DNA of 44,948 bases from Xanthomarina sp035306705 (GTDB lineage: Bacteria; Bacteroidota; Bacteroidia; Flavobacteriales; Flavobacteriaceae): NCBI RefSeq assembly GCF_035306705.1, contig NZ_DATGNO010000173.1, positions 1 to 44,948 of the forward strand, written 5' to 3'. The number at the start of each line of letters is the position of its first letter. Positions within the stretch are counted from its first letter, which is position 1. The notes below the pieces were generated by a model. That model was given only the letters and a program-made list of their open reading frames with translations, ran no database searches and was not told where the DNA came from. Positions 16,723 through 25,441 of this stretch are shown piece by piece. Position numbers and translations under genes: made by a program.

Positions 16723-19700
16723 ATGAAGAAATTTGTCCAAGGTATCGTTGGGTTTTCCTTAAAAAACTCCACCATTGTATTTTTTCTAACAGGATTGTTG
16801 TTGGTTGCCGGAATTATAAATTATATCAAAATTCCGATTGAGGCATTTCCAGATGTCACCAATACCCGAGCGCGAATTATCACGCAATGGCCGGGTAGAA
16901 GTGCCGAAGAAGTAGAGAAATTTATTACCCTGCCTGTTTCTAAGGAAATGAATACCATTCCAAAAAAGGCTGAAGTGCGCTCCACATCTCTATTCGGGCT
17001 TTCCGTGGTCACCGTTATTTTTGATGATGATGTTGAAGATTTTTACGCACAACAATATGCTTCCAATAGACTTCAAGGTTTATCCTTGCCCGAAGGAAGT
17101 GACGCACAAATTGAGCCTCCTTCTGGAGCCACCGGGGAAATTTTCAGATATGTGGTGAAAAGTGATTTACCAATAAAAGAAATTTCCGCCATTCACGATT
17201 GGGTCATTGAGCGCGAGCTTTTATCGGTTCCCGGCGTTGCGGATGTAGCAAGTTTTGGAGGTGAGGAGAAGATTTATGAAATTCAGATCAATCCCAGCGA
17301 ATTAAAAAATTATGATCTTTCGCCCTTAGATGTTTATGAAGCGGTATCCAAAAGTAATATCAATGTTGGTGGTGATGTGATCCAGCGTGGTGATCAAGCC
17401 TATGCGGTGCGCGGCGTTGGTTTGTTGGAAAGTGTTGAAGATATAGAAAACATCCTGATTACGGTTAATGGATCTACTCCAGTTTTGGTGAAACATGTTG
17501 CCGAAGTCATTATTGCCGCCAAACCCAGATTGGGCCAGGTGGGTCTGGATGAAGACGATGATCTTGTTCAGGGCATTGTGATCATGTTACGAGGTGAGAA
17601 TCCCGCTGATGTTATTGAAGGTCTAAAAACCCGGATAAATGAACTCAACACCCGAATTCTGCCTAAAAACGTGGAGATCGTTCCTTTTATTGACCGATCA
17701 GAATTAGTTGAAACCACAGTGAGTACCGTAACCACCAACTTAATTGAAGGGGTGATTTTGGTGTCATTGATCGTATTCATCTTTCTTTATAATTGGAGAA
17801 CCACTCTGATTGTGGCGTCGGTAATTCCGCTATCCTTTTTATTTGCGATTATCATGTTGCGCATTCAAGGGCTGCCGGCCAATTTAATATCTATGGGTGC
17901 ACTCGATTTTGGACTGCTCTTGGAAGGCACTCTGGTTATTGTAGAACAGGTTTTTGTTTCCCTCCAGATAAAATCGCGACTCATGGGGAAAGAAAAATTC
18001 TCCAAAATATCAAAACTGGGCATTATTAAAAAGAGTGTGGGCAAGGTGTCAACACCCATCTTTTTTGCCTTGTTCATTCTAATCGTCGCTCTGATGCCAA
18101 TTTTCACCTTCCAGAAAGTTGAAGGGAAGATGTTTTCGCCATTGGCCTTTACTTTGGGCTATGCACTTTTAGGTTCGTTGATTTTAAGTTTGACCTATGT
18201 GCCGGCCATGTGTAAAGTGCTTTTGAATAAAGGGATCAATGATAAGGAGAGCATCGTTTCAAAGTTTTTCAATGTTCAATTTTACAAGCTTTATAAGTTT
18301 ACTGACAAACATGGAAAAGCTACTTTGTATACGTTTGTCGGTTTGCTGGTAATATGCGCCGTAAAATTCAGTTATTATGGCACGGAGTTTTTGCCAAAAC
18401 TAAATGAAGGCGCCCTTTATGTTCGCGCCACCTTACCGGTCAGTATCCATCTTGACGAATCGGTTAAGTTGGCTCAGGAGATGAAAGAAAAAATAAGACA
18501 ACATGACGAGATAAAATTTGTATTGACCCAAACGGGACGTCCCAATGATGGTACCGATCCTACGGGGTTTTTCAATATCGAATTCCATATTGAATTAAAA
18601 CCTGAAGGCGAATGGGAACGAGACATTTCAAAAGAAGATTTAATGGCCGAAATACGTGATGATTTGGAAACCTATCCTGGGATTAATTTTGGGTTTAGTC
18701 AACCTATTCAAGACAACGTGGAAGAATATGTCGCCGGTGTGAAAAGTTCTTTGGTGATTAAAATATTTGGTGATGACCTCTTTGAGCTGGAAGGAAAAGC
18801 TCATGAAGTTGCCGATGCCATCCGGGATATTGAAGGCATTACCGATTTGAATGTGTATGAAAATATCGGTCAACCCGAATTGCGAATCCAATTGCATGAC
18901 AACAAGATGGCAAAATATGGCGTGACCATGTCTGATGCGCAATCGGTGGTAGCCATGGCCATTGGAGGTCAGGCAGCAACTACTTTTTATGAAGGTGAAC
19001 GGATGTTTGATGTACGCATTAGATATCAAAAGGAACATCGGGAATCTGCTGATGCTATTGGTAATATCTTGGTTCCTGTTTATGATGGCCATCATGTGCC
19101 ATTAAAGGAAATTGCCACTATCGATTTTCATACAGGCCCGGCATTTATTTATAGAGAAGGCAATAGTCGCTACATTGGCGTTGGTTTTAGTATTGAAGGT
19201 CGCGATTTGGGAAGTACTATTGCCGAAGCACGGAAAAAAGTGGAAGCTGAAGTAGAAATTCCAGCGTACAATAAAGTGGAATGGGCGGGAGAATTTGAAA
19301 GTAAGGAACGTGCCAGTAAGCAATTAATGGTGGTCGTGCCAATTTCATTATTGTTGATTCTTTTCTTGCTGTATATGAATTTTGGAAATGTGAAAGATAC
19401 TATTATCGCCGCGCTTACCTTGCCTTTCGCCTTTGTTGGTGGCTTGATTTCCTTATGGGTTACGGGAACGGTTTTTGGTATTTCGGCAGGCATCGGTTTT
19501 ATTATTCTCTTTGGGGTATCAACCATTAATGGCCTCATATTAATCACCGTTATACATGAGAAATTACGGGAGCGCCATAATTTAAAAGATGCGATTTCTT
19601 TGGGCATGAAAGAAAAAATCAGGCCAATTGTAATGATTGGCTTAATGGGCGTCATGGGATTATTGCCCGCCGCACTTTCCAATGGCATGGGTTCTGAAAT

Positions 19701-19812
19701 CCAAAAACCCTTGGCCATTATGATTGTGGGCGGTATTTTAATTTGCACCGTTCTGTCGCTTACCGTTCTCCCGCAATTATTTTATATGGCGTATAGAAAG
19801 ACAAAGGACTAA
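16723..19812 (+). CDS. Heavy-metal-type RND efflux pump (CusA/CzcA family)
   Basis: Inner-membrane proton-driven exporter of 1029 residues, full length for HME-RND pumps. The standard order is visible: TM1 (about 13-33), a periplasmic porter domain, TM2-6 (about 337-500), a second porter domain and TM8-12 (about 865-1023). N-terminal AFPDVTNTRARIITQWPGRS and KFITLPVSKEMN are family hallmarks. The proton-relay helix reads D395-FGLLLE401-GTLVIVE408. Spacing equals the D402/D408/E415 triad of C. metallidurans CzcA, but the middle aspartate is glutamate here. Metal specificity (Zn/Co/Cd/Ni or Cu/Ag) cannot be assigned. It ends the operon before a strong terminator. Confidence 0.93.
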   Translation: MKKFVQGIVGFSLKNSTIVFFLTGLLLVAGIINYIKIPIEAFPDVTNTRARIITQWPGRSAEEVEKFITLPVSKEMNTIPKKAEVRSTSLFGLSVVTVIFDDDVEDFYAQQYASNRLQGLSLPEGSDAQIEPPSGATGEIFRYVVKSDLPIKEISAIHDWVIERELLSVPGVADVASFGGEEKIYEIQINPSELKNYDLSPLDVYEAVSKSNINVGGDVIQRGDQAYAVRGVGLLESVEDIENILITVNGSTPVLVKHVAEVIIAAKPRLGQVGLDEDDDLVQGIVIMLRGENPADVIEGLKTRINELNTRILPKNVEIVPFIDRSELVETTVSTVTTNLIEGVILVSLIVFIFLYNWRTTLIVASVIPLSFLFAIIMLRIQGLPANLISMGALDFGLLLEGTLVIVEQVFVSLQIKSRLMGKEKFSKISKLGIIKKSVGKVSTPIFFALFILIVALMPIFTFQKVEGKMFSPLAFTLGYALLGSLILSLTYVPAMCKVLLNKGINDKESIVSKFFNVQFYKLYKFTDKHGKATLYTFVGLLVICAVKFSYYGTEFLPKLNEGALYVRATLPVSIHLDESVKLAQEMKEKIRQHDEIKFVLTQTGRPNDGTDPTGFFNIEFHIELKPEGEWERDISKEDLMAEIRDDLETYPGINFGFSQPIQDNVEEYVAGVKSSLVIKIFGDDLFELEGKAHEVADAIRDIEGITDLNVYENIGQPELRIQLHDNKMAKYGVTMSDAQSVVAMAIGGQAATTFYEGERMFDVRIRYQKEHRESADAIGNILVPVYDGHHVPLKEIATIDFHTGPAFIYREGNSRYIGVGFSIEGRDLGSTIAEARKKVEAEVEIPAYNKVEWAGEFESKERASKQLMVVVPISLLLILFLLYMNFGNVKDTIIAALTLPFAFVGGLISLWVTGTVFGISAGIGFIILFGVSTINGLILITVIHEKLRERHNLKDAISLGMKEKIRPIVMIGLMGVMGLLPAALSNGMGSEIQKPLAIMIVGGILICTVLSLTVLPQLFYMAYRKTKD

Positions 19813-19845
19813 TTAAAGGGTAAAATAGAAAGAAGAAGAACTCAA

Positions 19846-19889
19846 AAAAAGTAGCCCCTGAATTGTATTTACAGAGGCTGCTTTTTATT
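19846..19889. terminator. Bidirectional terminator between the RND pump and miaE
   Basis: The arms AAAAAGTAGCCCCTG and CAGAGGCTGCTTTTT pair at 13 of 15 positions, with both mismatches able to wobble in one direction. The loop is about 11 bases, flanked by A and T runs on both sides, between convergent genes. Confidence 0.8.
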
Positions 19890-19934
19890 TGGCTATAAAT
19901 TAATAAGTGAATATATCTACTTGTCAATCTGTTT

Positions 19935-20516
19935 TTAACCGTGTATTGTTTCAGATTTTCCATAGCGTTGAATGACTTCAGCTTCAAAATCTATCAGTTC
20001 TTGCCAACGTCTGTCTACATCAACATCTTGTCCGTATTTTCTAGCAAAACCTATAAAAAGCGTGTAATGTCCAGCTTCACTAATCATTAATTCCCGATAA
20101 AACTCAGCCAATTCTTTATCTTTTATATTTTCAGATAAGAGTTTAAATCGTTCGCAACTTCTGGCTTCAATCATGGCAGAAAACAACAATCTGTCTACCA
20201 TGGCTTCTACACGACTTCCACCTTTATTCATAAATTTATAAAGCTCGTTAACATAGCTGTCTTTGCGTTCACGACCTAAAGTATAACCTCGTGCTTTTAT
20301 AATTTCATGAACCATTTCAAAATGCTCTATTTCTTCTTTAGCTAAGGCAAGCAAATCCGTTACTAAATCCGTGTATTGAGAATTAAGCGTGATGATGGTT
20401 ATGGCATTTGTGGCTGCTTTTTGTTCACACCAAGCGTGGTCCGTTAATATTTCTTCCAAATTCGATTCAGCAATATTCACCCAACGTGGGTCTGTAGCTA
20501 ATTTTAATCCTAACAT
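19935..20516 (-). CDS. miaE: tRNA-(ms2io6A)-hydroxylase MiaE-like
   Basis: Diiron monooxygenase that hydroxylates the ms2i6A37 nucleoside of tRNA. The 193-residue helical-bundle protein has ligands in EEILTDHAWCEQKA, EEIEHFEMVHEI, EARSCERF and SEAGHY, the repeated E-x2-H pattern of ferritin-like diiron enzymes. The ATG at 20516 gives MLGLKLATDPRW; an in-frame TTG further upstream adds only nine residues and is less likely. It stands alone, convergent with the efflux operon and divergent from bshC. Confidence 0.9.
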   Translation of the reverse strand: MLGLKLATDPRWVNIAESNLEEILTDHAWCEQKAATNAITIITLNSQYTDLVTDLLALAKEEIEHFEMVHEIIKARGYTLGRERKDSYVNELYKFMNKGGSRVEAMVDRLLFSAMIEARSCERFKLLSENIKDKELAEFYRELMISEAGHYTLFIGFARKYGQDVDVDRRWQELIDFEAEVIQRYGKSETIHG

Positions 20517-20632
20517 AATTAATTTTTGGGTAAAGATAGGCAATCTTATTAGGCTGTATCGGCTTATATTTTTAAGTTATTTTTAAGACTAGAAACCTTA
20601 TCTTTACCTTTTTAAAACTGCAAAGCTAAACT

Positions 20633-22237
20633 ATGCCAACAGACTGTATTCCGTTTAAGAACACGAACTATTTCTCCGATTTAATTTGCGATTATCTAGA
20701 TGAAAAAGCGACTTTAAAACCTTTTTATAATAGGTTTCCAAAGCTTGAAAACTTTAAAGCTCAAATGGATGAGAAATCAGCTCAATTCTCTGAAAAATCC
20801 AGAACAATTTTAGTTGAAAGCCTTAAAACACAATACCAAGAAGTTGAAGTTTCAAATAAGACGAAAGCGAACATCTATGCGCTTTCACAAAGTAATACCT
20901 TCACAATTACAACAGGCCACCAACTTAATTTATTTACGGGGCCTTTATATTTTTTCTATAAAATTATTTCCACCATCAATTTGTGCAAAGAGCTAAAAAT
21001 AGCTTATCCTAAGCAAGATTTTGTACCTATTTATTGGATGGCCACGGAAGATCATGATTTTGAGGAAATCAATTTTTTTAATTTTGAAGGAAAAAAAATC
21101 CGATGGAATAAAAAAGCTTCAGGTGCTGTTGGGGAATTGGATTTAGAAGGTTTAAAACAAATTGCGGAGTTGTTTGCTTCAAATTTAAATACAGGTAAAA
21201 ATGCTGAAGAATTAAGACATCTTTTTACAAAAGCCTATACCAAACACAATAATTTAACCGAAGCTACAAGATATTTGGTAAACGAACTTTTTTCGGAAAC
21301 GGGTTTGGTCATTCTGGACGGAAATGATAAGGATTTAAAACGCTTGTTTCTTCCTTGTGTTAAAGATGAATTGCTAAATCAAACCTCTTTTAAAACTGTT
21401 TTAGAAACTTCTGAAAAACTTAACAATTTATCAGCATCCTACAAGATACAGGTCAATCCAAGGGAGATTAATTTATTCTATTTAAAAGAAAACCTTAGAG
21501 AGCGACTTGTTTTCGAAGACGATAAATTTAAAGTTCTCAACACAGATATTACTTGGAGTAAGAGTGAAATAATCGAACATCTCCATGAGGTGCCTGAGCG
21601 TTTTAGTCCGAATGTTATTTTAAGACCTTTGTATCAAGAAGTGGTTTTGCCCAATCTCTGCTATATTGGTGGAGGTGGAGAATTGGCCTATTGGTTTCAA
21701 TTAAAATCGAATTTTGAAGTACAACAAGTATCTTTTCCTATTTTATTACTTAGGAATTCAGCTTTATTGGTTTCAAAAAAACAACAAGACAAACTTGAAA
21801 AGTTAGATTTATCTATGATGGATTTGTTTTTGAAACAAAATGATCTCATTGAAAAAGTAACCAGAAAACATTCCGAAATACAAATTGATTTTTCCAATCA
21901 GAAAACCTTCTTAAAACAACAATTTGAAGATTTATATGTACTAGCAAAAAAAACGGATCAATCTTTTTTAGGAGCTGTTGCAGCACAAGAGAAAAAACAG
22001 ATTCAAGGCTTGGAGCATCTTGAAAAAAGATTGTTAAAAGCCCAAAAAAGAAAACTAAAGGACGTTTTAGATCGCGTGGTCGCCCTTCAAAACGAATTAT
22101 TTCCAAATAAAAGCCTTCAAGAACGTCAGGCTAATTTTTCTGAGTTTTATTTAGAATATGGAGACCAATTTATCCCGCAGTTAATGTTAAATTTGCAACC
22201 TCTAAACCAGGAATTTTTAATATTAAACTTAGAGTAA
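20633..22237 (+). CDS. bshC: Bacillithiol biosynthesis cysteine-adding enzyme BshC
   Basis: Adds cysteine to glucosaminyl-malate in the last step of bacillithiol synthesis. The 534-residue length is typical. Family segments include TITTGHQLNLFTGPLYFFYK, PIYWMATEDHDFEE and PNVILRPLYQE; the nucleotide-binding-like core is N-terminal and a C-terminal coiled coil lies at about 400-500. Its presence implies bacillithiol as low-molecular-weight thiol, as in several Bacteroidota. The PLP decarboxylase gene begins 4 bases after the stop, so the two are probably cotranscribed. Confidence 0.92.
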   Translation: MPTDCIPFKNTNYFSDLICDYLDEKATLKPFYNRFPKLENFKAQMDEKSAQFSEKSRTILVESLKTQYQEVEVSNKTKANIYALSQSNTFTITTGHQLNLFTGPLYFFYKIISTINLCKELKIAYPKQDFVPIYWMATEDHDFEEINFFNFEGKKIRWNKKASGAVGELDLEGLKQIAELFASNLNTGKNAEELRHLFTKAYTKHNNLTEATRYLVNELFSETGLVILDGNDKDLKRLFLPCVKDELLNQTSFKTVLETSEKLNNLSASYKIQVNPREINLFYLKENLRERLVFEDDKFKVLNTDITWSKSEIIEHLHEVPERFSPNVILRPLYQEVVLPNLCYIGGGGELAYWFQLKSNFEVQQVSFPILLLRNSALLVSKKQQDKLEKLDLSMMDLFLKQNDLIEKVTRKHSEIQIDFSNQKTFLKQQFEDLYVLAKKTDQSFLGAVAAQEKKQIQGLEHLEKRLLKAQKRKLKDVLDRVVALQNELFPNKSLQERQANFSEFYLEYGDQFIPQLMLNLQPLNQEFLILNLE

Positions 22238-22241
22238 ATCC

Positions 22242-23612
22242 ATGCATAAAATAGATATTGATTTAATAGAGATGACCTTAGATATCATGAAATTCGTTAT
22301 AGGTAGAATTTCAGCCACAGAGCATCCTATTGGAAAACCAAAAAAATACGAAGAGCTAAAAGAACTTGTTGGCGAAACTATTACCGAAAAAGGTGTTGGA
22401 GGCGAATATGCCTTTAATTTGTGGAAAGAGCATTTATCTAAAGCCAACGTACCGGTAGATCATCCTAGAAACTTGGCATTTGTACCAGCCTCACCTACGC
22501 GTGCAGCTATCATGTTCGATTTGGTAACCTCTGCCTCTAGTATTCATGGAGCTTATTGGATGGAAGGTGCCGGTGGTATTTTTTGTGAAAATGAAGCTAT
22601 GAAATGGATTGTTTCCTTAACTGGATTGCCAGAAGGAGCTTTTGGAGTTTTTACTAGTGGTGGAACAGCTGCCAACTTATCAGCCATTGTAACGGCTAGA
22701 GAACATTGGAGGGAAGACGAGACGTATACAAGAGAAAAAGGATTAATTATCACCTCTATTGGAGCGCATTCTTCCATAAAGGCCATGGCTAAAGTGGCCG
22801 ATGTGGATATATTATTGGTAGATTCTGAAGAAAAATTAACAGGTTCCGATCTTCGTGAAACCATAAACAACCTAAACTTTCATCAACGAAAACGACTGTT
22901 TGCTGTAGTAGCTACAGGTGGCACAACCAATGCAGGAATTATTGACGATTTAGAAGGTATTGCTGAGGTTTGCGAAAAAGAAAATATTTGGTTCCATGTA
23001 GATGCCGCTTATGGTGGAGGTGCTTTGGCCGCCGATTCTGTTAGACCGTTGTTTAAAGGTATAGAAAGAGCAGATAGCATTACCATCGATCCACATAAAT
23101 GGATGTTCTCGCCATACGATTGTGGTGCGGTTATTTATAAAGAACCTGAACTGGCAAAAAACGCCCATTCGCAACAAGGGTCTTATCTCGATATTTTTAA
23201 AGATGAAGGCGCGCATGGTTTCAATCCAACCGATTACCAAATTCAGTTAACACGTCGTGTTCGTGGTTTGCCTTTATGGTTTTCACTAGCCACTCATGGT
23301 ACAGACCAATATAAAAAATCTGTAGAAAGAGGGATAGAATTAGCACAAATTGCTGGTAGATTGATTACTGAAAACCCGAATGTGGAATTGGTAAGAGCGC
23401 CAAGTTTGTCTTGTGTACTGTATAGAAGAATAGGATGGAAGCCGGAAGATTACACACATTGGACTTACGAAAACCATGAAAAAGGATTTGCCTTGGTAAC
23501 ACCTACCAAATGGAAAAATGGCGATACGTTTGAAACCGTTTCCCGTTTTTGCTTTATCAATCCAGATACGACAGAAAATGATATCCAAATGATTTTGGAT
23601 TCGATGAATTAA
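22242..23612 (+). CDS. PLP-dependent group II amino acid decarboxylase-like protein
   Basis: Fold-type I PLP enzyme of 456 residues. The cofactor lysine is K286 in TIDPHKWMFSPYDCG; WFHVDAAYGGG supplies the aspartate that contacts the PLP nitrogen; TSGGTAANLSAI binds the phosphate. The layout matches glutamate/tyrosine/aspartate decarboxylases and the related aspartate aminotransferase-superfamily proteins of Flavobacteria. The substrate cannot be read with confidence. It follows bshC by 4 bases, which may be only convenience or may tie it to thiol or cysteine metabolism. Confidence 0.88.
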   Translation: MHKIDIDLIEMTLDIMKFVIGRISATEHPIGKPKKYEELKELVGETITEKGVGGEYAFNLWKEHLSKANVPVDHPRNLAFVPASPTRAAIMFDLVTSASSIHGAYWMEGAGGIFCENEAMKWIVSLTGLPEGAFGVFTSGGTAANLSAIVTAREHWREDETYTREKGLIITSIGAHSSIKAMAKVADVDILLVDSEEKLTGSDLRETINNLNFHQRKRLFAVVATGGTTNAGIIDDLEGIAEVCEKENIWFHVDAAYGGGALAADSVRPLFKGIERADSITIDPHKWMFSPYDCGAVIYKEPELAKNAHSQQGSYLDIFKDEGAHGFNPTDYQIQLTRRVRGLPLWFSLATHGTDQYKKSVERGIELAQIAGRLITENPNVELVRAPSLSCVLYRRIGWKPEDYTHWTYENHEKGFALVTPTKWKNGDTFETVSRFCFINPDTTENDIQMILDSMN

Positions 23613-23657
23613 TTTCAAAAACAGGCTTGCTAAACTGATAATTAAAAAATCAATTAC

Positions 23658-23665
23658 TATTTTTG
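23658..23665 (+). promoter_or_regulatory. Predicted -7 box TATTTTTG immediately before guaA
   Basis: Exact TAnnTTTG match ending 3 bases before the guaA ATG, which would place the transcript start at or within a few bases of the start codon. Confidence 0.45.
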
Positions 23666-23668
23666 CGC

Positions 23669-25204
23669 ATGCAACACAACAAAGTACTTATTTTAGATTT
23701 CGGCTCGCAGTACACACAGCTTATTGCTCGTCGTGTAAGAGAACTCAATATTTATTGCGAGATTTATCCTTATAATAAAATCCCTGATACGGTAGAAGAA
23801 TACAAAGCCGTCATTCTTTCTGGAAGTCCAAATTCCGTAAGAGCTGAAAATGCACTCCATCCAGACTTGTCTCAAATTAGAGCTAAAAAACCTTTATTGG
23901 CTGTGTGTTATGGAGCTCAATATCTAGCTCATTTTTCTGGCGGAGAAGTAGCTCCATCAAACACTAGGGAGTATGGTCGTGCTAAATTATCTTTTATTAA
24001 ACCTGAGGAAGCCTTCTTTAAAAATATAAATGAAGGAAGTCAAGTTTGGATGAGCCATAGCGATACCATCAAAGACCTTCCTACAAATGGTGTTTTATTG
24101 GCAAGTACGCACGATGTAAAGAATGCTGCCTTTAAAATTCAAGGTGAAGAGACTTATGCCATTCAATTTCATCCAGAAGTATATCATTCAACAGATGGTA
24201 AACAGTTGTTAGAGAATTTTTTAGTTCATATTGCTCAAGTAGAGCAAGACTGGACGCCGCAATCCTTTGTGGAAGAAACTGTGGAAGATTTACAAAACAC
24301 GTTAGGCAACGATAAAGTTGTTTTAGGACTTTCTGGAGGTGTAGATTCTTCAGTAGCAGCCATGTTATTACATAAAGCTATTGGCGAAAATCTGTATTGT
24401 ATTTTTGTTAATAATGGTTTGTTGCGTAAAAATGAATTTACAGAGGTTTTAGAGCAATACAAAGGCATGGGACTTAATGTAAAAGGTGTTGATGCTTCCA
24501 CACGATTTTTAGATGCTTTGGCCGGATTAAGCGATCCAGAAGAAAAGCGTAAAGCCATCGGACGCGTGTTTATTGAAGTATTCGATGATGAAGCTCATGA
24601 AATTTCAGATGTAAAATGGTTGGCTCAAGGCACCATTTATCCAGATATCATAGAAAGTGTTTCAGCAACAGGTGGACCGAGTGTCACTATAAAAAGTCAT
24701 CATAATGTTGGTGGTTTACCAGATTTTATGAAACTCAAAATCGTAGAACCTCTTAAAGCTTTGTTTAAGGACGAGGTTCGTCGCGTTGGTGCTTCTATGG
24801 ATATGGATAAAAACTTATTAGGACGTCATCCATTTCCAGGTCCAGGTTTGGCCATTCGAATTTTAGGTGATATTACTGCTGAAAAAGTTCGTATTTTGCA
24901 AGAAGTTGATGCCATTTTTATCAATGGTTTAAAAGAATGGGATTTGTACGATAAAGTGTGGCAAGCAGGAGCTATTCTCTTACCAGTAAATAGTGTAGGA
25001 GTCATGGGAGACGAGCGCACCTACGAAAAATGTATCGCTCTTAGAGCTGTGGAAAGTACAGATGGAATGACCGCTGATTGGGTGAATTTACCTTACGAGT
25101 TTTTACAAAAAACATCAAACGATATAATAAATAAAGTAAAAGGCGTTAATAGAGTAGTGTACGATATTAGCTCAAAACCACCAGCAACTATCGAGTGGGA
25201 ATAA
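23669..25204 (+). CDS. guaA: GMP synthase (glutamine-hydrolysing)
   Basis: Converts XMP to GMP using ATP and glutamine. The N-terminal class I glutamine amidotransferase domain (about 1-190) has nucleophile C80 in AVCYGAQYLAH and the His-Glu pair in FHPEVYHS. The ATP-pyrophosphatase domain has the P-loop LGLSGGVDSSVAA. The C-terminal dimerisation domain ends with the conserved KPPATIEWE. The 511-residue length is normal. The ATG at 23669 is preferred because the upstream in-frame TTG lies inside the -7 box. No terminator was seen downstream. Confidence 0.97.
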   Translation: MQHNKVLILDFGSQYTQLIARRVRELNIYCEIYPYNKIPDTVEEYKAVILSGSPNSVRAENALHPDLSQIRAKKPLLAVCYGAQYLAHFSGGEVAPSNTREYGRAKLSFIKPEEAFFKNINEGSQVWMSHSDTIKDLPTNGVLLASTHDVKNAAFKIQGEETYAIQFHPEVYHSTDGKQLLENFLVHIAQVEQDWTPQSFVEETVEDLQNTLGNDKVVLGLSGGVDSSVAAMLLHKAIGENLYCIFVNNGLLRKNEFTEVLEQYKGMGLNVKGVDASTRFLDALAGLSDPEEKRKAIGRVFIEVFDDEAHEISDVKWLAQGTIYPDIIESVSATGGPSVTIKSHHNVGGLPDFMKLKIVEPLKALFKDEVRRVGASMDMDKNLLGRHPFPGPGLAIRILGDITAEKVRILQEVDAIFINGLKEWDLYDKVWQAGAILLPVNSVGVMGDERTYEKCIALRAVESTDGMTADWVNLPYEFLQKTSNDIINKVKGVNRVVYDISSKPPATIEWE

Positions 25205-25441
25205 TTAAATTCCTTTGAAATCGGAGATTCATGAATACAGAATTTAACTCTAAGAATCAATGAATAAAAAGGAATCTTATAGTATTATTTTATTTCGTTT
25301 TTTTGCTTTGGCATAAAAATGGTATAAAAACAGTTAAGGTTTCAATCCCTAACGCGGGAATACTTGCTAAAGTCGTATAATAATCGAGACTCTAGTTGCC
25401 TTGTAAAGATTGATGGTTATAACTAAAAGTCACTCATTTTC

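Noticed and set aside
18640..19748. Long minus-strand frames inside the RND pump gene
   Set aside because: They are shadows of a full-length, motif-complete pump gene on the plus strand.
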